Assembly: GCA_030533445.1 (NCBI GenBank)
Contig: JARPUW010000567.1
Location: forward strand, 233,448 to 297,447
DNA: 64,000 nucleotides
Direction: 5' to 3'
Source of the DNA: Cyprinodon diabolis
Lineage: Eukaryota; Chordata; Actinopteri; Cyprinodontiformes; Cyprinodontidae
Shown piece by piece: positions 8,402-21,086 of the stretch; position 1 is the stretch's first letter, and every line of letters starts with the position of its first letter. Below the pieces are notes generated by a model. The model saw nothing but the letters and a program-made list of their open reading frames with translations. It searched no databases and had not been told where the DNA came from. The position numbers were made by a program, and so were the translations under genes.

Positions 8402-11400
8402 GAGGCTTTTATTTTGTAGAGTCCCTGTAGTCTTATTTTGAAAGTCTATCATGGAAGTGCATCTATAGATGGGTCATGCCCAGCAGTGATATAGAATCCA
8501 TTTCCAAATGTTAAATCACTGGTTTTCCATGTTATTAGGTGAATAGTTCCTGTATTACAGAGTAAATGGGGGACTTTTATTGTGAAATTTGCTCTGGGGT
8601 GTGTTTTGAAAAGGTCACTAGAGTCTAATAAAAACAACCTGGAAGAGTTTGGGTCATAATGTTGAGCCATTTGCATCAATTAATGCATTAGTATAATCTA
8701 GAGGCTTTTATTTTGTAGGGTCCCTGGAGTCTTATTTTGAAAGTCCAACAGAGTTGTGTTTAGAGAAAATGTTCAGACCCATCAATGATAGTTGATGACT
8801 TTCCAATCGTTAAATCACTCTTTTTCCATTTTATTAGGGCAGTAGATGAAGCGGAAATGGGAGGCTTTTATTTTGAAATTTGCCATAGGGTGTGTTTTAA
8901 ACAGTCTCCTAGAGTCTATTCTCTAAAATGGGGTTGAGTTTGGGTCATAATGTTGAGCCATATAGGGCAATAAATATATGTAAAAAATATAGAGGCTTTT
9001 ATTTTGAAGGGTCCCTGGAGTCTTATTTTGAAAGTCTAACAGTGCTGAGTGGCAAGGGAAGTGTCATGGACGGCAGTCATATAGTATCCATTTCCCAATG
9101 TTAAATCAGTGCTTTCACCCTCCATTAGATTAATATGTGCTGTTTAAAACAGCAGAGGTAAAATCTGTTTGAAGCTTGGTAACCTTGACAACGCTTAATG
9201 AGCCTCTCACTGACACAGACAACAGCTGCACTCACTATTGGTTTCTTCTTCCCAGGCTTTTTTGTATGGGAAGAACGGCACCGAACAAACGACTGCTGAG
9301 CAAAAACCGTATGAGTTATTAAAAAAAAAATTTCACCATGAGCATCAGCAATCCTTCGACTCCAACTATACCAACTTTGGTGTATGTGTGTCATTCAGAA
9401 CAATATTTATGACGACTTGAAAACACATAGTCTGATTCGTTTTTCTCCCATCTTCAGCTTAAAAAGAATGGAGAAAGGCTGAAACTCATCGACTTTAGGT
9501 TGGTCTGGAGGGTTTTTAAGGAAAAGTATTAATCCTACCGTAATTCCGAAGACATTGTGTGAGTCCAGAGGTTTCAGTCTACAAACTGACCAAAAATGGT
9601 GACTGTAGGTCCAAATATGTGGCCGTGAGGGCGAGAATAAGATGTTTGATCTTAAAAAAATGGCCGCCTCACACTAAGATTTCAGCAGCTGCACTCTAGC
9701 AGGCTGCTGCAGAAGCTAACTGTCAGCTAGCTTCCAGGTGCTTACCCTCCGAACAAACGACTGCTGAGCAAAAACCGTAAAAGGTATCTGAAAAATTCTT
9801 TCAGTGAAAGCAACATCTATCCTTTGTCTCAGACTGGGGTAACCTTCATGTCTGTAGGTCTTTCACAACCCAAAACGAAGCAAAAACAAAATGGTTGGCC
9901 CACCTGCTCCTCCCTTTCTTTTAACTGCAGGACCTCACTCTCACTCACCTTTCAGCTGCTAAAGCACCCCTCCGAACAAACGACTGCTGAGTAAAAACCA
10001 TAAAAGGTATCTCAAAAATTATTTTTATCTAAGCGACAGCTATATCTTGTCTACAATTTGAGTAACTTTCATGGCTGTAGGTCATCTACAACCTGAATGG
10101 GAAGAGAAAGAAAAAGAAAAAACGTTTCGTCACACATGAGCTTCTAATTGAGCTAGCTGCAGCAGGTCACTCACCCAGCTTTGAGGTGCTTAAAATGTCC
10201 TCCGAACAAACGACTGCTGAGCAAAAACCGTATGAGTTATTCAAAAAATTCTTTCACCGTGAGCGTCAGCCATCCTTCGACTCCAACTATGCCAACTTTG
10301 GTGTATGTGTGTCATTCAGAAAAATATTTATGACGACTTGAAAACACATAGTCTGATTCGTTTTTCTCCCCTCTTCTGCTCCAAAACCAATGAAAAACTG
10401 CTCTGATTTTCATCGACTTTAGGTCGGTCTGGAGGGTTTTTAAGGAAAAGTATTAATCCTACCGTAATTCCGAAGATATTGTGTGGGTCCAGAGATTTCA
10501 GTCTTCAAACTGACCAAAAATGGTGACTCTAGCTATAAATATGTGGCCGTGAGGGCGAGTTTAAAATGTTTTTTTGTGTTTAAAAAACGCCTGCCTCACA
10601 CTCTAGCTTTTCAGTTGCTCCACTCTAGCAGGCTGGATTTTGCTAAAACTTTGTGGCGCTTGAGGTCTGATTATACAAAAACCGTAGCAGTTATCAACAT
10701 ACCGTCTTCAGTTTTAAATAGACGAAGGATTTATCTACAAACTGAGCTTCAAACTGTTTTTCTAGGTGAATGTATGCCGACACAGTGAAGTGCTGTTTTT
10801 TATGCTTTTTTTTACCTCTTCCCATTCATTTCCTATGGGATTTTTTTGCGACGTTTTCGCTAATAATTCGCAAACCTTCGGACTAATGAGAAAGTTTTAT
10901 ACAAGCACACATCACCCCATTGGTCCCAACGCGTGTGCCAACTTTGGGCCCGATCCGCCAAACCGTGCGGGACTAGTTACGTGCCGAAGTTTTGGGTATA
11001 CGGGAGAATTATAATAACTAGAAAATTTCTAAAGAAATTTTGAGGGGGGCCACCTACTGCCCGTCTGGGGAACCGGGCCAATACGGCCCTGGCAAGTGAC
11101 GTCGGGGCTCCCCAGACCAACTGCTTACGCCTTTGAGGGCTGCTGAGGGAAGGAAAGAGGGCAAGTTCATGGGCAAAGAGACCTGTGTGCCACTTGTGCT
11201 GAAATCTGGGAAATAGACGTGCACAGCGTATGATGCACAAGGGTAATATGGGTTGTCCATATTGAAACACAGTGGGTAAAGCCCAGTTGGCGGGCTTCGC
11301 CCGCCTGCTGGGAGCCATCTCAGTGAAGAAAAAAATCACCAATGGCGGGCTCTGCCCGCCTTCTAAGAGCCATTGCAGTGATGAAATCACCAATGGCGGG

Positions 11401-11566
11401 CTCCGCCCGCCTGCTAAGAGCCATTGCAGTGATGTAATCACCTTTGGCGGGCTCCGCCCGCCTGTTACCATTGGCGGGCTCCGCCCGCCTTCTAAGAGCC
11501 ATTGCAGTGATGAAATCACCAATGGCAATGAGCAATATGCCAGAATGTATGAGTGTGTATAAGGAA
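8402..11566 (+). repeat. Monomer M3 (3,165 bp)
   Basis: The A region begins with the type 3 variant (GTGCATCTATAGATGGGTCATG), as does M19. The S region has an expanded A-run near 9321, CAAAAACAAAATGG and CATAAAAGGTATCTCAAAAATTA variants, and the core has TTTACCTCTTCCC and GGTCCCAACG; all are shared with M15. The tail is type 1 and carries GAGACCTGTGTG, shared with M17. No 60 bp unit. Confidence 0.95.
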
Positions 11567-14500
11567 GAGGCTTTTATTCTGTAGAGTCCTTGTAGTCTTA
11601 TTTTGAAAGTCTATCATGAATGTGCATCAAAAGATGGGTCACGCCCAGCAGTGATATAGAATCCATTTCCAAATGTTAAATCACTGGTTTTCCATGTTAT
11701 TAGGTGAATAGTTGCTGTATTACAGAGTAAATGGTAGACTTTTATTGTGAAATTTGCTCTGGGGTGTGTTTTGAAAAGGTCACTAGAGTCTAATAAAAAC
11801 AACCTGGAAGAGTTTGGGTCATAATGTTGAGCCATTTGCATCAATTAATGCATTACTATAATCTAGAGGCTTTTATTTTGTAGGGTCCCTGGAGTCTTAT
11901 TTTGAAAGTCCAACAGAGTTGTGTTTATAGAAAATGTTCAGACCCGTCAATGATAGTTGATTACTTTCCAATCGTTAAATCACTCTTTTTCCATGTTATT
12001 AGGGCAGTAGATGAAGCGGAAATGGGAGGCTTTTATTTTGAAATTTGCTATAGGGTGTGTTTTAAACAGTCTCCTAGAGTCTATTCTCTAAAACGGGGTT
12101 GAGTTTGGGTCATAATGTTGAGCCATATAGGGCAATAAATATATGTAAAAAATATAGAGGCTTTTATTTTGTAGGGTCCCTGGAGTCTTATTTTGAAAGT
12201 CTATCAGTGCTGAGTGGCAAGGGAAGTGTCATGTACAGCAGTCATATAGTATCCATTTCCCAATGTTAAATCAGTCCTTTCACCCTCCATTAGATTAATA
12301 TGTGCTGTTTAAAACAGCAGAGGTAAAATCTGTTTGAAGCTTGGTAACCTTGACAACGCTTAACGAGCCTCTCACTGACACAGACAACAGCTGCACTCAC
12401 TATTGGTTTCTTCTTCCCAGGCTTTTTTGTATGGGAAGAACGGCACCGAACAAACGACTACTGATCAAAAACCGTATGAGTTATTCAAAAAACATTTTCA
12501 CCATGAGCATCAGCAATCCTTCGACTCCAACTATACCAACTTTGGTGTATGTGTGTCATTCAGAAAAATATTTATGACGAGTGAAAACACATAGTCTGAT
12601 TCGTTTCTCTCCCATCTTCAGCTCAAAAAGAATAGAGAAAGGCTGAAACTCTCATCGACTTTAGGTTGGTCTGGAGGGTTTTTAAGGAAAAGTATTAATC
12701 CTACCGTAATTCCGAAGACATTGTGTGAGTCCAGAGGTTTCAGTCTACAAACTGACCAAAAATGGTGACTGTAGCTCCAAATATGTGGCCGTGAGGGCGA
12801 GAATAAGATGTTTGATCTGAAAAAAATGGCCGCCTCACACTAAGATTTCAGCAGCTGCACTCTAGCAGGCTGCTGCAGAAGCTAACTGTCAGCTAGCTTC
12901 CAGGTGCTTACCCTCCGAACAAACGACTGCTGAGCAAAAACCGTAAAAGATATCTGAAAAATTCTTTCAGTGAAAGCAACATCTATCCTTTGTCTCAGAC
13001 TGGGGTAACCTTCATGTCTGTAGGTCTTTCACAACCCAAAACGAAGCACAAACAAAATGGTTGGCCCACCTGCTCCTCCCTTTCTTTTAACTGCAGGACC
13101 TCACTCTCACTCACCTTTTAGCTGCTAAAGCACCCCTCCGAACAAACGACTGCTGAGTAAAAACCGTAAAAGGTATCTGAAAAATTCTTTTTATCTAAGC
13201 GACAGCTATATCTTGTCTTCAATTGGAGTAACTTTCATGGCTGTAGATCATCTACAAACTGAATGGGAAGAGAAAGAAAAAGAAAAAACGTTTCATCACA
13301 CCTAAGCTTCTAATTGAGCTAGCTGCAGCAGGTCACTGTCACTCAGCTTTCAGGTGCTTAAAATGTCCTCCGAACAAACGACTGCTGAGCAAAAACCGTA
13401 TGAGTTATTCAAAAAATTTTTTCACCGTGAGCGTCAGTCATCCTTCGACTCCAACTATGCCAACTTTGGTGTATGTGTGTCATTCAGAAAAATATTTATG
13501 ACGAGTTTAAAACACATAGTCTGATTCGTTTTTCTCCCCTCTTCTGCTCCAAAACCAATGAAAAACGGCTCTGATTTTCATCGACTTTAGGTCGGTCTGG
13601 AGGGTTTTTAAGGAAAAGTATTAATCCTACCGTAATTCCGAAGATATTGTGTGGGTCCAGAGATTTCAGTCTACAAACTGACCAAAAATGGTGACTCTAG
13701 CTATAAATATGTGGCCGTGAGGGCGAGTTTAAAATGTTTTTTTGTGTTTAAAAAACGCCTGCCTCACACTCTAGCTTTTCAGTTGCTCCACTCTAGCAGG
13801 CTGGATTTTGCTAAAACTTTGTGGCGCTTGAGGTCTGATTATACAAAAACCGTAGCAGTTATCAACATACCGTCTTCAGTTTTAAATAGACGAAGGATTT
13901 ATCTACAAACTGAGCTTCAAACTGTTTTTCTAGGTGAATGTATGCCGACACAGTGAAGTGCTGTTTTTTATGCTTTTTTTTTCCTCTCCCCATTCATTTC
14001 CTATGGGATTTTTTTGCGACGTTTTCGCTAATAATTCGCAAACCTTCGGACTAATGAGAAAGTTTTATACAAGCACACATCACCCCATTGGTCCCGACGC
14101 GTGTGCCAACTTTGGGCCCGATCCGCCAAACCGTGCGGGACTAGTTACGCGCCGAAGTTTTGGGTATACGGGAGAATTATAATAATAATAATAATACGCG
14201 GAATAAATATGTGCAATAGTAGTAGGTGGGCCATGCCTTCGGCATGTGGCCCCCCAACTAGAAAATTTCTAAAGAAATTTTGAGGGGGGCCACCTACTGC
14301 CCGTCTGGGGAACCGGGCCAATACGGCCCTGGCAAGTGACGTCGGGGCTCCCCAGACCAACTGCTTACGCCTTTGAGGGCTGCTGAGGGAAGGAAAGAGG
14401 GCAAGTTCATGGGCAAAGAGAGCTGTGTGCCACTTGTGCTGAAATCTGGGAAATAGACGTGCACAGCGTATGATGCACAAGGGTAATATGGGTTGTCCAT

Positions 14501-14806
14501 ATTGAAACACAGTGGGTAAAGCCCAGTTGGCGGGCTTCGCCCGCCTGCTGGGAGCCATCTCAGTGAAGAAAAAAATCACCAATGGCGGGCTCTGCCCGCC
14601 TTCTAAGAGCCATTGCAGTGATGAAATCACCAATGGCGGGCTCCGCCCGCCTGCTAAGAGCCATTGCAGTGATGTAATCACCTTTGGCAGGCTCCGCCCG
14701 CCTGTTACCATTGGCGGGCTCCGCTCGCCTTCTAAGAGCCATTGCAGTGATGAAATCACCAATGGCAATGAGCAATATGCCAGAATGTATGAGTGTGTAT
14801 AAGGAA
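11567..14806 (+). repeat. Monomer M4 (3,240 bp, one 60 bp hairpin unit)
   Basis: Shares AATGGTAGACTTTT (near 11731) and a one-base deletion giving GACGAGTGAAAAC (near 12577) with M18. The GC cluster 14529-14766 has two substitutions that break hairpin stems: GGCAGGC in the fourth and GCTCGCC in the fifth hairpin. Confidence 0.95.
14181..14257. repeat. AAT tract with one 60 bp hairpin unit (M4)
   Basis: Single unit starting at 14196 and ending in CCCCCC at 14255, directly joined to AACTAG and the AT hairpin. Confidence 0.94.
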
Positions 14807-17800
14807 GAGGCTTTTATTCTGTAGAGTCCTTGTAGTCTTATTTTGAAAGTCTATCATGAATGTGCATCAAAAGATGGGTCACGCCCAGCAGTGATATAGA
14901 ATCCATTTCCAAATGTTAAATCACTGGTTTTCCATGTTATTAGGTGAATAGTTGCTGTATTACAGAGTAAATGGGAGACTTTTATTGTGAAATTTGCTCT
15001 GGGGTGTGTTTTGAAAAGGTCACTAGAGTGTAATAAAAACAACCTGGAAGAGTTTGGGTCATAATGTTGAGCCATTTGCATCAATTAATGCATTAGTATA
15101 ATCTAGAGGCTTTTATTTTGTAGGGTCCCTGGAGTCTTATTTTGAAAGTCCAACAGAGTTGTGTTTATAGAAAATGTTCAGACCCGTCAATGATAGTTGA
15201 TTACTTTCCAATCGTTAAATCACTCTTTTTCCATGTTATTAGGGCAGTAGATGAAGCGGAAATGGGAGGCTTTTATTTTGAAATTTGCTATAGGGTGTGT
15301 TTTAAACAGTCTCCTAGAGTCTATTCTCTAAAACGGGGTTGAGTTTCGGTCATAATGTTGAGCCATATAGGGCAATAAATATATGTAAAAAATATAGAGG
15401 CTTTTATTTTGTAGGGTCCCTGGAGTCTTATTTTGAAAGTCTATCAGTGCTGAGTGGCAAGGGAAGTGTCATGGACAGCAGTCATATAGTATCCATTTCC
15501 CAATGTTAAATCAGTCCTTTCACCCTCCATTAGATTAATATGTGCTGTTTAAAACAGCAGAGGTAAAATCTATTTGAAGCTTGGTAACCTTGACAACGCT
15601 TAACGAGCCTCTCACTGACACAGACAACAGCTGCACTCACTATTGGTTTCTTCTTCCCAGGCTTTTTTGTATGGGAAGAACGGCACCGAACAAACGACTA
15701 CTCATCAAAAACCGTATGAGTTATTCAAAAAACATTTTCACCATGAGCATCAGCAATCCTTCGACTCCAACTATACCAACTTTGGTGTATGTGTGTCATT
15801 CAGAAAAATATTTATGACGAGTTGAAAACACATAGTCTGATTCGTTTCTCTCCCATCTTCAGCTCAAAAAGAATAGAGAAAGGCTGAAACTCTCATCGAC
15901 TTTAGGTTGGTCTGGAGGGTTTTTAAGGAAAAGTATTAATCCTACCGTAATTCCGAAGACATTGTGTGAGTCCAGAGGTTTCAGTCTACAAACTGACCAA
16001 AAATGGTGACTGTAGCTCCAAATATGTGGCCGTGAGGGCGAGAATAAGATGTTTGATCTTAAAAAAATGGCCGCCTCACACTAAGATTTCAGCAGCTGCA
16101 CTCTAGCAGGCTGCTGCAGAAGCTAACTGTCAGCTAGCTTCCAGGTGCTTACCCTCCGAACAAACGACTGCTGAGCAAAAACCGTAAAAGATATCTGAAA
16201 AATTCTTTCAGTGAAAGCAACATCTATCCTTTGTCTCAGACTGGGGTAACCTTCATGTCTGTAGGTCTTTCACAACCCAAAACGAAGCACAAACAAAATG
16301 GTTGGCCCACCTGCTCCTCCCTTTGTTTGAACTGCAGGACCTCACTCTCACTCACCTTTTAGCTGCTAAAGCACCCCTCCGAACAAACCACTGCTGAGTA
16401 AAAACCGTAAAAGGTATCTGAAAAATTCTTTTTATCTAAGCTACAGCTATATCTTGTCTTCAATTGGAGTAACTTTCATGGCTGTAGGTCATCTACAAAC
16501 TGAATGGGAAGAGAAAGAAAAAGAAAAAACGTTTCATCACACCTAAGCTTCTAATTGAGCTAGCTGCAGCAGGTCACTGTCACTCAGCTTTCAGGTGCTT
16601 AAAATGTCCTCCGAACAAACGACTGCTGAGCAAAAACCGTATGAGTTATTCAAAAAATTTTTTCACCGTGAGCGTCAGTCATCCTTCGACTCCAACTATG
16701 CCAACTTTGGTGTATGTGTGTCATTCAGAAAAATATTTATGACGAGTTTAAAACACATAGTCTGATTCGTTTTTCTCCCCTCTTCTGCTCCAAAACCAAT
16801 GAAAAACGGCTCTGATTTTCATCGACTTTAGGTCGGTCTGGAGGGTTTTTAAGGAAAAGTATTAATCCTACCGTAATTCAGAAGATATTGTGTGGGTCCA
16901 GAGATTTCAGTCTACAAACTGACCAAAAATGGTGACTCTAGCTATAAATATGTGGCCGTGAGGGCGAGTTTAAAATGTTTTTTTGTGTTTAAAAAACGCC
17001 TGCCTCACACTCTAGCTTTTCAGTTGCTCCACTCTAGCAGGCTGGATTTTGCTAAAACTTTGTGGCGCTTGAGGTCTGATTATACAAAAACCGTAGCAGT
17101 TATCAACATACCGTCTTCAGTTTTAAATAGACGAAGGATTTATCTACAAACTGAGCTTCAAACTGTTTTTCTAGGTGAATGTATGCCGACACAGTGAAGT
17201 GCTGTTTTTTATGCTTTTTTTTTCCTCTCCCCATTCATTTCCTATGGGATTTTTTTGCGACGTTTTCGCTAATAATTCGCAAACCTTCGGACTAATGAGA
17301 AAGTTTTATACAAGCACACATCACCCCATTGGTCCCGACGCGTGTGCCAACTTTGGGCCCGATCCGCCAAACCGTGCGGGACTAGTTACGCGCCGAAGTT
17401 TTGGGTATACGGGAGAATTATAATAACTAGAAAATTTCTAAAGAAATTTTGAGGGGGGCCACCTACTGCCCGTCTGGGGAACAGGGCCAATACGGCCCTG
17501 GCAAGTGATGTCGGGGCTCCCCAGACCAACTGCTTACGCCTTTGAGGGCTGCTGAGGGAAGGAAAGAGGGCTAGGTCATGGGCAAAGAGAGCTGTGTGCC
17601 ACTTGTGCTGAAATCTGGGAAATAGACGTGCACAGCGTATGATGCAAAAGGGTAATATGGGTTGTCCATATTGAACCGCAGTGGGTAAAGCTCAGTTGGT
17701 GGGCTCCGCCCGCCTGCTAGGAGCCCTTGCAGCGATGAAAAAAATCACCAATGGCGGGCTCTGCCCGCCTGCTAAGAGCCATTGCAGTGATGAAATCACC

Positions 17801-17846
17801 AATGGCAATGAGCAATATGCCAGAATGTATGAGTGTGTATAAGGAA
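14807..17846 (+). repeat. Monomer M5 (3,040 bp, shortest; contracted type 2 tail)
   Basis: The tail is type 2 (GGGAACAGGGCC, GATGCAAAAGGG, GAACCGCAGTGGG) with only two GC hairpins (17698-17806), against four in the other type 2 tails (M9, M15). The two missing 51 bp periods account for its small size. No 60 bp unit. Confidence 0.95.
17698..17806. repeat. GC hairpin cluster, contracted type 2 (M5)
   Basis: Only two hairpins, GGTGGGC-TCC-GCCCGCC and GGCGGGC-TCT-GCCCGCC. It equals the M9 or M15 cluster minus two 51 bp periods, but ends with the type 1 sequence GAAATCACCAATGGC. Confidence 0.92.
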
Positions 17847-20800
17847 GAGGCTTTTATTCTGTAGAGTCCCTGGAGTCTTATTTTGAAAGTCTATCATGGA
17901 AGTGCATCTAAAGATGGGTCATGCCCAGCAGTTATATAGAATCAATTTCCAAATGTTAAATCACTGGTTTTCCATGTTATTAGGTGAATAGTTGCTGTAT
18001 TACAGAGTAAATGGGAGACTTTTATTGTGAAATTTGCTCTGGGTGTGTTTTGAAAAGGTCACTAGAGTCTAATAAAAACAACCTGGAAGAGTTTGGGTCA
18101 TAATGTTGAGCCATTTGCATCAATTAATGCATTAGTATAATCTAGAGGCTTTTATTTTGTAGGGTCGCTGGAGTCTTATTTTGAAAGTCCAACAGAGTTG
18201 TGTTTATAGAAAATGTTCAGACCCGTCAATGATAGTTGATTACTTTCCAATCGTTAAATCACTGTTTTTCCATGTTATTAGGGCAGTAGATGAAGCGGAA
18301 ATGGGAGGCTTTTATTTTGAAATTTGCTATAGGGTGTGTTTTAAACAGTCTCCTAGAGTCTATTCTCTAAAACGGGGTTGAGTTTGGGTCATAATATTGA
18401 GCCATATAGGGCAATAAATATATGTAAAAAATATAGAGGCTTTTATTTTGTAGGGTCCCTGGAGTCTTATTTTGAAAGTCTATCAGTGCTGAGTGGCAAG
18501 GGAAGTGTCATGGACAGCAGTCATATAGTATCCATTTCCCAATGTTAAATCAGTCCTTTCACCCTCCATTAGATTAATATGTGCTGTTTAAAACAGCAGA
18601 GGTAAAATCTGTTTGAAGCTTGGTAACCTTGACAATGCTTAACGAGCCTCTCACTGACACAGACAACAGCTGCACTCACTATTGGTTTCTTCTTCCCAGG
18701 CTTTTTTGTATGGGAAGAACGGCACCGAACAAACGACTACTGATCAAAAACCGTATGAGTTATTCAAAAAACATTTTCACCATGAGCATCAGCAATCCTT
18801 CGACTCCAACTATACCAACTTTGGTGTATGTGTGTCATTCAGAAAAATATTTATGACGAGTTGAAAACACATAGTCTGATTCGTTTCTCTCCCATCTTCA
18901 GCTCAAAAAGAATAGAGAAAGTCTGAAACTCTCATCGACTTTAGGTTGGTCTGGAGGGTTTTTAAGGAAAAGTATTAATCCTACCGTAATTCCGAAGACA
19001 TTGTGTGAGTCCAGAGGTTTCAGTCTACAAACTGACCAAAAATGGTGACTGTAGCTCCAAATATGTGGCCGTGAGGGCGAGAATAAGATGTTTGATCTGA
19101 AAAAAATGGCCGCCTCACACTAAGATTTCAGCAGCTGCACTCTAGCAGGCTGCTGCAGAAGCTAACTGTCAGCTAGCTTCCAGGTGCTTACCCTCCGAAC
19201 AAACGACTGCTGAGCAAAAACCGTAAAAGATATCTGAAAAATTCTTTCAGTGAAAGCAACATCTATCCTTTGTCTCAGACTGGGGTAACCTTCATGTCTG
19301 TAGGTCTTTCACAACCCAAAACGAAGCACAAACAAAATGGTTGGCCCACCTGCTCCTCCCTTTCTTTTAACTGCAGGACCTCACTCTCACTCACCTTTTA
19401 GCTGCTAAAGCACCCCTCCGAACAAACGACTGCTGAGTAAAAACCGTAAAAGGTATCTGAAAAATTCTTTTTATCTAAGCGACAGCTATATCTTGTCTTC
19501 GATTGGAGTAACTTTCATGGCTGTAGGTCATCTACAAACTGAATGGGAAGAGAAAGAAAAAGAAAAAACGTTTCATCACACCTAAGCTTCTAATTGAGCT
19601 AGCTGCAGCAGGTCACTGTCACTCAGCTTTCAGGTGCTTAAAATGTCCTCCGAACAAACGACTGCTGAGCAAAAACCGTATGAGTTATTCAAAAAAATTT
19701 TTCACCGTGAGCGTCAGTCATCCTTCGACTCCAACTATGCCAACTTTGGTGTATGTGTGTCATTCAGAAAAATATTTATGACGAGTTTAAAACACATAGT
19801 CTGATTCGTTTTTCTGCCCTCTTCTGCTCCAAAACCAATGAAAAACGGCTCTGATTTTCATCGACTTTAGGTCGGTCTGGAGGGTTTTTAAGGAAAAGTA
19901 TTAATCCTACCGTAATTCCGAAGATATTGTGTGGGTCCAGAGATTTCAGTCTACAAACTGACCAAAAATGGTGACTCTAGCTATAAATATGTGGCCGTGA
20001 GGGCGAGTTTAAAATGTTTTTTTGTGTTTAAAAAACGCCTGCCTCACACTCTAGCTTTTCAGTTGCTCCACTCTAGCAGGCTGGATTTTGCTAAAACTTT
20101 GTGGCGCTTGAGGTCTGATTATACAAGAACCGTAGCAGTTATCAACATACCGTCTTCAGTTTTAAATAGACGAAGGATTTATCTACAAACTGAGCTTCAA
20201 ACTGTTTTTCTAGGTGAATGTATGCCGACACAGTGAAGTGCTGTTTTTTATGCTTTTTTTTTCCTCTCCCCATTCATTTCCTATGGGATTTTTTTGCGAC
20301 GTTTTCGCTAATAATTCGCAAACCTTCGGACTAATGAGAAAGTTTTATACAAGCACACATCACCCCATTGGTCCCGACGCGTGTGCCAACTTTGGGCCCG
20401 ATCCGCCAAACCGTGCGGGACTAGTTACGCGCCGAAGTTTTGGGTATACGGGAGAATTATAATAATAATAATAATACGCGGAATAAATATGTGCAATAGT
20501 AGTAGGTGGGCCATGCCTTCGGCATGTGGCCCCCCAACTAGAAAATTTCTAAAGAAATTTTGAGGGGGGCCACCTACTGCCCGTCTGGGGAACCGGGCCA
20601 ATACGGCCCTGGCAAGTGACGTCGGGGCTCCCCAGACCAACTGCTTACGCCTTTGAGGGCTGCTGAGGGAAGGAAAGAGGGCAAGTTCATGGGCAAAGAG
20701 AGCTGTGTGCCACTTGTGCTGAAATCTGGGAAATAGACGTGCACAGCGTATGATGCACAAGGGTAATATGGGTTGTCCATATTGAAACACAGTGGGTAAA

Positions 20801-21086
20801 GCCCAGTTGGCGGGCTTCGCCCGCCTGCTAGGAGCCATCTCAGTGAAGAAAAAAATCACCAATGGCGGGCTCTGCCCGCCTTCTAAGAGCCATTGCAGTG
20901 ATGAAATCACCAATGGCGGGCTCCGCCCGCCTGCTAAGAGCCATTGCAGTGATGTAATCACCTTTGGCGGGCTCCGCCCGCCTGTTACCATTGGCGGGCT
21001 CCGCCCGCCTTCTAAGAGCCATTGCAGTGATGAAATCACCAATGGCAATGAGCAATATGCCAGAATGTATGAGTGTGTATAAGGAA
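17847..21086 (+). repeat. Monomer M6 (3,240 bp, one 60 bp hairpin unit)
   Basis: The A region follows a type 2 tail and carries the linked variants CATCTAAAGATGGGTCATG, CAGTTATATAGAATCAA, GGGTCGCTGGAG and ATAATATTGAGCC, also found in M10 and M16. The rest of the monomer, including its own tail, is type 1. Confidence 0.95.
20461..20537. repeat. AAT tract with one 60 bp hairpin unit (M6)
   Basis: Single unit starting at 20476, with the same junctions and AAT number as in M4. Confidence 0.94.

Noticed and set aside
9125..9394. Minus-strand frames of 62-89 codons in M3, M8 and M15
   Set aside because: They exist only because the A-run length and single-base variants shift frames in that lineage; other monomers have stops there.
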